Assembly: GCA_003520285.1 (NCBI GenBank) | Contig: DOVB01000062.1 | Coordinates: 1-17,669 of the forward strand | Length of the DNA stretch: 17,669 nt | Direction of reading: 5' to 3' | Source: Halieaceae bacterium | GTDB taxonomy: Bacteria > Pseudomonadota > Gammaproteobacteria > Pseudomonadales > Halieaceae | In this document: piece by piece, positions 7,891 through 15,556 of the stretch | How positions within the stretch are numbered: position 1 is the stretch's first letter | Layout of the letters: each line of letters starts with the position of its first letter | Notes under the pieces: model-generated | The model's input: the letters and a program-made list of their open reading frames with translations, nothing else | The model's database searches: none | Told to the model about the DNA's origin: nothing | Translations under genes and position numbers: made by a program

Positions 7891-7908
7891 AAACCGCACA
7901 ACACGCAA

Positions 7909-10182
7909 TCAGAATCGGTAGGTCCCTCGCACAGCCCAGGTGGTCGGAGCACCCAGGGAACAACGCTGAACGGACGTATTGTTTTCCGCATCAACCGCCC
8001 CTAGCGGCGCACCGAACCCCTGGTCATAGATCATCTGGCAATAGTCTTCCTCGGTGAGGTTGTAGCCAAACAGGGTGACATCCCAATCGCCCGATGCGGA
8101 TCGCAGCCCCAGCCGCGCATTAACAATGGAATAAGCGTCCTGCTCTGACTGCGGGTTGTTGTTGGACGAGGCCCCAATATTCTGCTCATCGACCCAGCTC
8201 CAACTACCGCCCACAAACCACTGCATGCCGTTACCCAGGGACTGGGTCCAATCGGCAGTCAGGGCGGTCTGCCACTCCGGTGAAAAGCTCTGTCGCTCAC
8301 CCTCAAGGTCTTGTGCCTCGCCACCTGGCAGGGGCGGGGCACCCTCAAAGTCCAGGTACTCGGAATCCAGGTAACCGACGCCTGCGACGATACGCAGCGG
8401 TTCGATCGGTGCCCAGTTGACGTCCAGCTCGACACCCTGCTGGCGCAGTTCGCCGGCATTCACCACGACAAAGCTCAGCCCATCAAAAGCCCGGTCCTGG
8501 AAATCGTCAACGTCCATCCGATACAGCGTGGCGTTGGCCGTCATGGTCCCATCAAGCAGGGAACTCTTCACACCCAGTTCATAGTTCGTTGTCTCCTCGG
8601 GTGCGAATATTCTCCGCTCCCCAAGGGCTTCCCGCCCTCCACTCTGCGAGTTGAAACCGCCTGACTTGTAACCTGTAGACGCGGTGGCAAACAACATGAT
8701 GTCTTCGGTGACATTCCAGTTGACGTTGCCGAACCAGGTGGTCTTTGAGTCGTCCCGCTCCATACCTAGTGCGGATTCTTCTGCAGAAAACGCCGCGGCG
8801 GAGGGGTTGTTGACCTCAGCCACATAATCCCCGTCCTTCTGGTCATCAGTCCAGCGAAGGCCCATCGTGGTGTTCCAGGTCTCGTTGATGTTCCAGGTGG
8901 CCTGGCCGAACACGGCGATGCTCTCCAGTTCCTGGCTGAACGTATTGGTAGTCGCGCCCTCCTCCGGACCGCCTCGGCAAATGGGCCCAAGAATCGGACT
9001 GACGACATTCTCCAGCGTATAGCAGAAAGATTCCGGTGAATCCCGTGACAAGTCGATATCGTAGTCTTCCTCGTAGTAGTACACGCCGGCCAGCCAGTCT
9101 ATGGTCTCGCCACCCGGTGACAACAGCTGGAATTCCTGCGATAGCGTCGTGGTGTCGTAGTCGGTTGTACCGGGTACCAAGGCGACGGGGTAACCCAAAT
9201 CGCTCTCAGAGAAAGTGGCCTCCCACTCGCGAGCAGCAGTTATCGAGCGCAGCCTCACGCCATTGGCAAGTTCGTAGTTGATATCAACGGACAAGCCCTG
9301 TTGCTCGTCTTCGTGCTCGTCTTGTGCGTCCTGGTGAATTTTCCAGTCATAGGTATCTTCCGTCACCGGCGAGGAACCATACAGTTCCGTTGTGGTTGCC
9401 TCGAACTCGGGGGTAACGGTGGAATTCAGAACTTCGGGACTAATTCCCTCAGCGTTGACTTCAGCATAGTCAGCGGTCACCAGCATCGACAACTGATCGC
9501 TGAAATCAAACTGCAGTTTGCCGCGCACGACCAGGTCATCCCTGGCGCCAAACTCCTCCCCATCAAGGAGATTGTCGCCATAGCCGTCGCGATCAGCGTA
9601 CTTAAAGGCAATTCTGCCGGCAACGCTGTCACTGAGTGCACCGCTAAAGGAACCGCCGACCTCATAGAGATCGTAGTCACCATAGCCCACCTCAATCTTT
9701 CCTTCGGGTTCATAGGAGGGATCACGGGTAGTGATGTTCATGGCGCCGACAACGGTGTTCCTGCCAAACAGGGTGCCCTGGGGGCCACGCAGCACTTCAA
9801 AGGAATTGATATCCGTCAGCAGGGCAATGACGGGACCGGGACGGGGATAATACACACCGTCGATAAATACACCGACACTGGGCTCAATAGCGTTATTGCC
9901 CGATGCGCCGATGCCGCGTATTTGTATACGAGCGCTGGCGGGCTGTGATGAAGCGGCGATGTTTAAATTGGGCGTAATTTCAGCAACTCCCGCAATTGTC
10001 TGGATTCCGTTCTCCTCCAGGAAGTCGCCGCTGAACGCCGTGATAGAAATAGGCACGTCCTGGATGCTCTGGGCACGTTTCTGTGCCGTTACGATCACTT
10101 CTTCAAGAGCGCCCTGGGCCATGGCACCCGCGCCATAGGTAGCGAGAGCGAGGGCGGATACGAGCGGTTTGATTTTATTCAT
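7909..10182 (-). CDS. TonB-dependent outer-membrane receptor
   Basis: A 757-residue protein with a signal peptide cleaved probably after residue 22 (GAMA|QG), then a TonB-box-like EEVIVTAQKR at 27-36. The plug domain is complete: RIQIRGIGASG, GVFIDGVYYPRPGP, and VLRGPQGTLFGRNTVVGAMN before the barrel. Repeated aromatic, acidic strands make the barrel, and the chain ends GTYRF with the terminal Phe expected for BamA recognition. This Fe-independent-looking 'VTAQKR' subgroup is abundant in marine gammaproteobacteria and alphaproteobacteria and often imports aromatics, terpenoids or oligosaccharides; the ligand here is unknown. GGGAG lies 7 bases before the ATG. It is the first gene of the minus-strand cluster, and its upstream region is unusually rich in palindromes. 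Confidence 0.95.
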   Translation of the reverse strand: MNKIKPLVSALALATYGAGAMAQGALEEVIVTAQKRAQSIQDVPISITAFSGDFLEENGIQTIAGVAEITPNLNIAASSQPASARIQIRGIGASGNNAIEPSVGVFIDGVYYPRPGPVIALLTDINSFEVLRGPQGTLFGRNTVVGAMNITTRDPSYEPEGKIEVGYGDYDLYEVGGSFSGALSDSVAGRIAFKYADRDGYGDNLLDGEEFGARDDLVVRGKLQFDFSDQLSMLVTADYAEVNAEGISPEVLNSTVTPEFEATTTELYGSSPVTEDTYDWKIHQDAQDEHEDEQQGLSVDINYELANGVRLRSITAAREWEATFSESDLGYPVALVPGTTDYDTTTLSQEFQLLSPGGETIDWLAGVYYYEEDYDIDLSRDSPESFCYTLENVVSPILGPICRGGPEEGATTNTFSQELESIAVFGQATWNINETWNTTMGLRWTDDQKDGDYVAEVNNPSAAAFSAEESALGMERDDSKTTWFGNVNWNVTEDIMLFATASTGYKSGGFNSQSGGREALGERRIFAPEETTNYELGVKSSLLDGTMTANATLYRMDVDDFQDRAFDGLSFVVVNAGELRQQGVELDVNWAPIEPLRIVAGVGYLDSEYLDFEGAPPLPGGEAQDLEGERQSFSPEWQTALTADWTQSLGNGMQWFVGGSWSWVDEQNIGASSNNNPQSEQDAYSIVNARLGLRSASGDWDVTLFGYNLTEEDYCQMIYDQGFGAPLGAVDAENNTSVQRCSLGAPTTWAVRGTYRF

Positions 10183-10226
10183 GTTCTACTCCCGGCAATT
10201 TTGTGATTATTCGAATTGACGCCTTC

Positions 10227-10336
10227 CACTGTTCACAGTGCATACTGCTGATTTCGACTCTAGAGTATGCCGACGTACAAAAAAATGACTGCATTACCGC
10301 AGTTCTTGTCATTTTTCCCAATGCGCATTGACGTCA
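10227..10336 (-). promoter_or_regulatory. palindrome-dense regulatory region upstream of the receptor gene
   Basis: Within 110 bases, 45-155 bases before the receptor ATG, there are several exact inverted repeats: CACTGT-TC-ACAGTG (10227-10240), GCATACT/AGTATGC (10240-10246, 10264-10270), ACTCTAGAGT (10257-10266), AAAAATGAC/GTCATTTTT (10281-10289, 10308-10316) enclosing CTGC/GCAG, CAATGCGCATTG (10319-10330) and TGACGTCA (10329-10336). These are good candidates for dimeric regulator operators; the AAAAATGAC pair could also act as a terminator or antiterminator stem. No regulator gene is present in the window and no clear sigma-70 boxes were assigned. Confidence 0.6.
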
Positions 10337-11090
10337 TACCGGGACCGTCTAAGTGGTCATCAGTTAGCGCCATGCAATAGTTAGCGTGTAGGTGGGCATC
10401 TCCCCGCAGCAGCTGTTTATCCGCAGCAGTTACCGTGATCAGGGAAGTTGAGAAGCGGTCTACGAGAAAACCAGTCTACCCCGGATCGAAAGAGGTTCGC
10501 AGTTCGGTTTGGAAAAGCTGTTACGATTCTTCGGCTTACTCTCAGGATGCACTGGAACCGACCTCAATCGAGTTCGGCATAGGCTCGGTTAGCACGGTGC
10601 AATACCCTCCCCCTGATTTTTCTCTTTCGTTTTCTTGGCCTTACAGCCCACGACCAGCCACCTCCCTCCAACTCCTAAGCGGCAGGTCGAAGGGGGCCGC
10701 CTTCGGCTTCGAATCGCGCCAGGCGGGCCAATTCCTATGGATTCATGAAGTTATAGCGACCGTACCTGCCGAGTTTGTGCGTGGGGTTACAGAACGTCTG
10801 ACTCATCATCTGATTCGCACATCGATCAGGCCCGTAAGATATTTGAAATTGATCGCACTGTGAAAGAAACGACGAAATTTCCGGCGAGCAAGACATACGC
10901 GGAACGAATGCCGTTTGATATCCTCCCTGACACAGCCTCCTGAATAGGACATAAGCTTTGTTCATTTTGCGCCTAAAGCTAGGAACTGCCAGCGCATCCA
11001 TGGACTGGATTCTATATCGCCCTTCCGGGAGTAAACTATGAATGGGTTCTCAATCTGAAAAAAATGACAAAACTTATGGCTGCGGCGACA
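10337..11090. other. intergenic stretch with no supportable gene
   Basis: About 750 bases between the receptor's palindromic region and the lipoprotein leader. The open frames here (for example 10435-10863 on plus and 10735-11001 on minus) show no recognisable domain, have poor ribosome sites and odd composition. A pyrimidine-rich patch near 10605-10675 and a GC-rich patch near 10680-10730 stand out but form no clear structure. It may hold a decayed gene or the lipoprotein's promoter. Confidence 0.5.
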
Positions 11091-11109
11091 TATGACACTT
11101 TATGTCATA
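11091..11109 (+). promoter_or_regulatory. inverted repeat upstream of the hydrolase lipoprotein
   Basis: TATGACA and TGTCATA form a perfect 7-bp inverted repeat with a five-base CTTTA spacer, 132 bases before the chosen start of the lipoprotein. It could be an operator or a leader hairpin. An 11-base direct repeat (ATGACAAAACT) also occurs at 11064-11074 and 11214-11224 in the same leader. Confidence 0.4.
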
Positions 11110-11240
11110 GTGGAATACTAGCAATTCAGCGATGGAGCACCGTAAATGGTTACAACAATCCAAACCCCGATTCAAAACTGTGCAATAGCCACTATGGAAG
11201 CAACTCCCCCACGATGACAAAACTAAATAGGAAGTACCAA

Positions 11241-13571
11241 ATGAAAAGCCTTATTAGCCGCCATCCACTAAAAGGTACTGCGGCGGCCTGCTTGTGCCTG
11301 CTCGTTGGGTGTGGCGGCTCTGGTTCTGGCTCCAGTTCAGAACCAGGTATAGCAGACACTCCACCGCAAACCGAGCAACCGAACGAAGAAAATAGCTTTA
11401 CCCCTTTCAAAATTGAGATCCAAACGCCTGTGGAGGGCGCCGTTACCACCACATCTACAGCCATAGAGTGTGCCGCCAACCAGAACTGCACAGTGGACGT
11501 AACCGACATCTTTTTCGATGAAACATTTGTGGCCGATCCAGCACCCGGCTGGCTATTCGCCGGCTGGAAACAAAGAGACGCGGGATTGTGCGGCGGCAAC
11601 AGCACACCCTGTACTATCGATACTACTGGCTGGGCGGGCAACCCGACACTGGAGGGCTGGCTGGCAGACCCGACATTCATCACCTATCTCGAACCCGAAT
11701 TTGTCGTAGAGCGCACCACCAAAGAGATCGCAATGGCAGGCGAGCAGACCATTACCCAATCTGGATTCACCATCGAATTCGACTTCTATCGCAACTCCGC
11801 CTACGAGTGCGGCCTGTCTGGCAACTACACGTTTATGGTGCTGAACCCCGCGAACGGCAGTGCTGATGATGAAGCGCCTCTGTGGGTTTACCTGCACGGC
11901 GGCGGCGTCGGTCACTACGACGACCAAGGCAATTACTACGCAGTTCTCGGCCAAACGGAAGACACCTGGAACAACGAAGAGACCTTCCAGGATTTACAGA
12001 ACACTCTGTCAGCCCGAATCCTCAATAACGGTCAGCCGATAAACAATACCCTGACCCGGCGCATCCAGGAGGGTTACAGGACGGTGGTAGTCTCGATGTG
12101 TGACCATGACCTGTATTCTGGCCTGGGCACACCTTATCCCAACAACCCGAACCCCGATGCCGAGGTGAATGGCATGCAGGCAACCATGTCGGCGGTGGAC
12201 TACGTGGTGGCGAACTATCCGACTACCGAAGTGTGGGCGCACGGCAGCAGTGCAGGGTCCACAGGGACCTATAACCTGGCCATGAGCTATGTGGCCGAGG
12301 GCATTCACCTCACCGGTGCGGTGCCCGACTCAATCTTCCCCACACCGCGCGCGATTCCACTCACTGCCGCTTACGGGGGTGACCCCAGCTCGCCCTACCA
12401 GTTGGGCTTCGATTCGGAGGCCGTGGTTGAAAAAATGGGGTTCTATGGCGACTTGAGCAGGAATGCCCATCCCGAAGCTCGCATCGCCGCCGGGTTTACC
12501 GACGTACCCTTCCTTTTTGTGGGCGGCCGCAATGACCCGTTCTGTAATCACAACTTGCCAGCTATCCCTGAAGCCCTGGCCGAAGGCATTAATCACAACT
12601 GTGACTACTACCACGAAGGGTTATCACAGGTGATCGCTGCCCAACCAGACTCACCCCACCAGTTGGCCTATATCCAGGACCGGGGCCACGTGCCCACGCT
12701 TGATGCAGGACCGGTCAACAACACCGTCGATACGTTTATCAGCGATATTCAAGCGGGCAATCCAGCCGCACCATTCCGTGTGATTCCCGGCGACAAGATG
12801 ATGCTGATGGGCCACAGTTTCTTCCGTCCGTTTGCCGACGAGATGCCCTACCACGCCATCCGCGCCGGCGTTGACGGCCACAGCCAGAACGTGGAGTTTT
12901 CCGGTGGTGCGAGCGGTGCGCCTCTCGCGCTGTGGAACGATGCGGTGCATCGCGCCAACATTCAGGCAGTATTGAACGCAGGTGATGTCGATGTATTCGG
13001 TATGACCTGTTGCGACTGGCAGCTGACCCCCGGAGGTGACCCTGTGCTGGACCCCGAGGGAAATCCAATACTGTCCCTCGAGGGCTGGCAACTCTGGTTC
13101 GACTACGCCCTGGCCCAAAACCCGGATACCGAATTCTTCATCGGCATACCCTGGTTTGACTATCCTACCGACTACGCTGACGCCGAAGCTTACGCGGACC
13201 TCTGGAACCTGTTCTACAACACCCTGGTACTACCTGCAGTGGACGACTTACGTGCGCTGTATCCGGGCGTCACCATTTACAGTATTCCTTATGGCCAAGC
13301 GGTAAACGAGTTACGCGCGATGTTTGAAGCGGGTAACATTCCGGAGTTGGCTAACCTGGAAGGTCCCGGCGCTACCTCCTTGTTCACTGACTATAAAGGA
13401 CACGGCGGCCAGCTACTCAAGGATCTCGTCGAATATGTCTGGATGGATGCTATCTATGGCGTTGATCTCGACAAGTACGCCCACGACGACGGCTACCAGA
13501 CTGACTTGAAGGCGCTGGCTAAGTCCATCATGGATGCGCACAACCCTGACTATAACGGGCCGAATCGATAA
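11241..13571 (+). CDS. two-domain hydrolase lipoprotein (alpha/beta hydrolase + SGNH-like)
   Basis: The ATG at 11241 is chosen over 11064: AGGAA lies 8 bases upstream and it starts a lipoprotein signal with LVGC (Cys24), giving 776 residues. A Ser/Gly/Glu-rich linker is followed at about 55-155 by a Cys-containing beta domain with PGWLFAGW, like bacterial surface repeats. Residues ~175-505 form an alpha/beta hydrolase: HGGG (219-222, oxyanion), GSSAG (nucleophile Ser337), Asp432 in GGRNDPF and His483 in DRGHVP; the GSSAGS neighbourhood recalls Notum/pectin-acetylesterase-like enzymes. Residues ~513-745 look SGNH-like: MLMGHSFF (Ser526) and a late TDYKGHGG (Asp717, His721). Likely an outer-membrane esterase facing periplasm or surface. 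It diverges from the receptor gene and ends before a hairpin. Domain calls are by motif only. Confidence 0.8.
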   Translation: MKSLISRHPLKGTAAACLCLLVGCGGSGSGSSSEPGIADTPPQTEQPNEENSFTPFKIEIQTPVEGAVTTTSTAIECAANQNCTVDVTDIFFDETFVADPAPGWLFAGWKQRDAGLCGGNSTPCTIDTTGWAGNPTLEGWLADPTFITYLEPEFVVERTTKEIAMAGEQTITQSGFTIEFDFYRNSAYECGLSGNYTFMVLNPANGSADDEAPLWVYLHGGGVGHYDDQGNYYAVLGQTEDTWNNEETFQDLQNTLSARILNNGQPINNTLTRRIQEGYRTVVVSMCDHDLYSGLGTPYPNNPNPDAEVNGMQATMSAVDYVVANYPTTEVWAHGSSAGSTGTYNLAMSYVAEGIHLTGAVPDSIFPTPRAIPLTAAYGGDPSSPYQLGFDSEAVVEKMGFYGDLSRNAHPEARIAAGFTDVPFLFVGGRNDPFCNHNLPAIPEALAEGINHNCDYYHEGLSQVIAAQPDSPHQLAYIQDRGHVPTLDAGPVNNTVDTFISDIQAGNPAAPFRVIPGDKMMLMGHSFFRPFADEMPYHAIRAGVDGHSQNVEFSGGASGAPLALWNDAVHRANIQAVLNAGDVDVFGMTCCDWQLTPGGDPVLDPEGNPILSLEGWQLWFDYALAQNPDTEFFIGIPWFDYPTDYADAEAYADLWNLFYNTLVLPAVDDLRALYPGVTIYSIPYGQAVNELRAMFEAGNIPELANLEGPGATSLFTDYKGHGGQLLKDLVEYVWMDAIYGVDLDKYAHDDGYQTDLKALAKSIMDAHNPDYNGPNR

Positions 13572-13591
13572 CAGGCTCCCAGGTTATTCAA

Positions 13592-13617
13592 TTGAAGGGG
13601 GGGCAACCCCCCTTCAA
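13592..13617 (+). terminator. hairpin after the hydrolase lipoprotein
   Basis: TTGAAGGGGGG pairs perfectly over 11 bp with CCCCCCTTCAA, closed by a GCAA (GNRA) tetraloop, 20 bases after the stop codon. Only a short CTTTA follows, so the U-tract is weak. It would end transcription of the lipoprotein or protect its 3' end. Confidence 0.7.
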
Positions 13618-14091
13618 CTTTACCTCACGGTAAGGCGCTCGATACCGGATCGGAACTTCGGTCTGGGAAATCGCTTAGGACTCTTTCACTTACTACAACC
13701 GAACCAGCTTAGAATTTACGCTGGAACCACCAGATTGGCCACCAGAACAACCAGACGCGACCAGAACGTCAGTAATATGAGCATTGGTGATGCGAGCCAC
13801 AACTCTACATGCATGGAATACGGATATTACTTTGTCCTCTGTATACAATATGGATAGATCATCACTGATCAGTCGCGGCAGGAAGCAAAAAGGATCAATA
13901 GTGAAGCGAACCCCGGTAACCACGAGCAGAAACAGCACAACTAATATTGCAATTTCATTGTCGCATTGGATCGGCCTATGCATTCCATCCTCGAATGCAC
14001 GGCTTAGGTTCAAACTCGCTATTACCATCGGGGAAGCAAACGTTTCAAACGGTAAGGTAGGGCAGCCATAGAGTTTTTTTCGGTCTTCATT
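13618..14091. other. intergenic stretch with no supportable gene
   Basis: No frame here shows a recognisable domain. The longest minus frame (13693-14028) contains one hydrophobic stretch (about residues 26-42) but has no ribosome binding site. The plus frames are short with no family resemblance. It lies between the lipoprotein terminator and mobile-element remnants and probably reflects rearranged DNA. Confidence 0.45.
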
Positions 14092-14282
14092 TCATTCTCT
14101 CCCCGAAAAGTATCTCTTAACGTATCGTTGGTAGCATGCAGACAAATCCGCGTCGTCCGGCTTTTCGTAGTGAGCGCCAACATTAGGTAAGCGATGCTTA
14201 GTTCCGAGCAGACAATACGCCATCCATAGCGTTGACTCCCTGGAGACTTTCCCTTCCCCGACATCGTCCATCATGAAGAGAA
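14092..14282 (-). pseudogene. possible C-terminal remnant of a minus-strand integrase
   Basis: The minus frame ending at the TGA at 14092 reads STLWMAYCLLGTKHRLPNVG, then AHYEKPDDADLSACYQRYV and a basic end. The pattern, an LLG-K motif followed by HYEKP and a helix with L..CY..YV, resembles the tail of phage-type tyrosine recombinases around the catalytic Tyr. Upstream codons run into the opposite-strand recombinase fragment that begins at about 14283, so any gene was cut there. It has no start codon or active-site Arg. The protein-like composition is clear to me; the family is a guess. Confidence 0.3.
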
Positions 14283-14285
14283 CCC

Positions 14286-15095
14286 ATGATCCTGTCGTTT
14301 CTGGATCATCTCGAGACCGAGCGACATTGCAGCGCGCGCACACGCAATCTGCGCCTCACTGCGATCCGCTCCTTCATGCGTTATGTCTCGGTGCGCGATC
14401 CGGCATCCTTGCCTGTCGCCCAGCGCGTGCTCGCGATTGCCGGCAAGCGCTTCGATCGGCCCGTTCTGGAGCTCCTGTCTCGCGATGAGATGCAAGCACT
14501 GCTGGATGCACCCGACCGGGACACCTGGAGCGGACAACGGGATGCCGCGTTGTTTACCGTGTTGTACAACACGGGCGCACGCGTCTCCGAGATCATCCGC
14601 CTGCGTGTCGCCGACGTCCTTCTGGACCGTGCCCATGCCGTGTACCTGCACGGGAAAGGCAGGAAGGAGCGTGTCATCCCGCTGTGGAAGAATACGGCCG
14701 TTCAATTACGCGCCTGGCTTGAATGCATCGACCGCCAGCCCGAGGCTCCCGTATTCCCCAATAGGGCCGGTAACCCCATGTCCCGTTCCGGTGTCGAGCA
14801 CCGTCTCCGCGTGACGATCGACAGAGCGTCGGTCCAGTGTCCGTCGCTTCGAAGCCGGCCGATATCGCCGCATACCGTTCGTCACGCCACCGCCATGCAT
14901 CTACTGCAGTCGGGTGTCGACATCACGGTCATCGCGATGTGGCTTGGCCATGAAGACACGGCCACCACCCACCAGTATCTCGAAGCGGATATCACAATGA
15001 AGGAGGCGGCCCTAAAGCGCATGGACGCTCCATCGTCACAACCCGTTCGCTTTAAAGCCACCGATCGACTGCTGGCCTTTCTGGAAGCGCTCTGA
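14286..15095 (+). pseudogene. 5'-truncated tyrosine recombinase/integrase
   Basis: The 269-residue frame starts PMILSFLDHLE, which in full-length relatives falls about 60 residues into the protein. An in-frame TGA at 14274-14276 sits just upstream, so most of the N-terminal DNA-binding (core-binding) domain is missing. The catalytic domain is complete: Arg99 in TGARVSEI, Lys124 in HGKGRKER, His196 and Arg199 in SPHTVRH, His222 in LGHED and Tyr231. It ends in the expected RLLAFLEAL. The ATG at 14286 has GAAGAGA shortly upstream, so a shortened protein could be made, but efficient recombination is doubtful. This recombinase type accompanies IS91-like transposases, and such a remnant follows at once. 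Confidence 0.85.
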
Positions 15096-15178
15096 CTATG
15101 CGCAGATGGACCTCCGCGTTATACGCTCAAGCAAGGGCGCCGCCGAGCCTACTCCGCATAGTCCGGAGCTCGGCATAG

Positions 15179-15556
15179 ACCCGCTACCATGGCGTCCTGG
15201 CACCGAACCATCGCTGGCGAGGGCTCGTCACGCCAGCGAGACGCGGGAAAGGCGTCAAGTCGAACTCCAACACAGAAGTCCGCACACCCGCCGAGCGCCA
15301 TGCCGCAATGACCTGGGCTCAACGGCTAAAGCGTGTTTTCAACATCGACATCGAGGTCTGCAGTCTTTGTGGCGGATCTGTCAGGGTCATCGCATGTATC
15401 GAGGACCAGGACGTCATCGACCGGATCCTGCATCACCTGCGCCAGAAAGAACAGGAAACACCGACTCGGCCACTGCTGGTGCCACCGACCAGAGCGCCAC
15501 CTGGAACGTTGTCACTTTTCGCTGGGAAGGATTCCAGACCAACAGCAACCCACTAG
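15179..15556 (+). pseudogene. IS91-family transposase, C-terminal fragment
   Basis: From just after a TAG at 15176-15178 the frame reads TRYHGVLAPNHRWRGLVTPA, then PAERHAAMTWAQRLKRVFNI, DIEVCSLCGG and VRVIACIEDQDVIDRILHHL, ending near 15556. This is the conserved end of IS91-family Y2 transposases, including the CxxC zinc-like pair and the ACIED segment. Only about 125 codons remain of an expected ~350-500. The N-terminal zinc finger, HUH motif and catalytic tyrosines are absent, so it cannot transpose alone. An internal ATG at 15308 is not a real start, because homology extends well upstream of it. Confidence 0.85.

Noticed and set aside
9301..9948. A 215-codon plus-strand open frame
   Set aside because: It lies wholly antisense to the TonB-dependent receptor gene, whose plug and barrel motifs are intact in the opposite frame. 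No family resemblance and no ribosome site.
10435..10863. A 142-codon plus-strand open frame in the receptor-lipoprotein gap
   Set aside because: Low-complexity Ser/Arg-rich composition, no ribosome binding site and no recognisable domain; treated as non-coding.
12651..13118. Minus-strand frames of 155 and 109 codons inside the lipoprotein gene
   Set aside because: Antisense to a gene with well-formed hydrolase motifs; composition is what reversed GC-rich codons give.
14271..14705. A 144-codon minus-strand frame opposite the recombinase
   Set aside because: Overlaps the catalytic domain of the tyrosine recombinase in antisense and shows no domain of its own.
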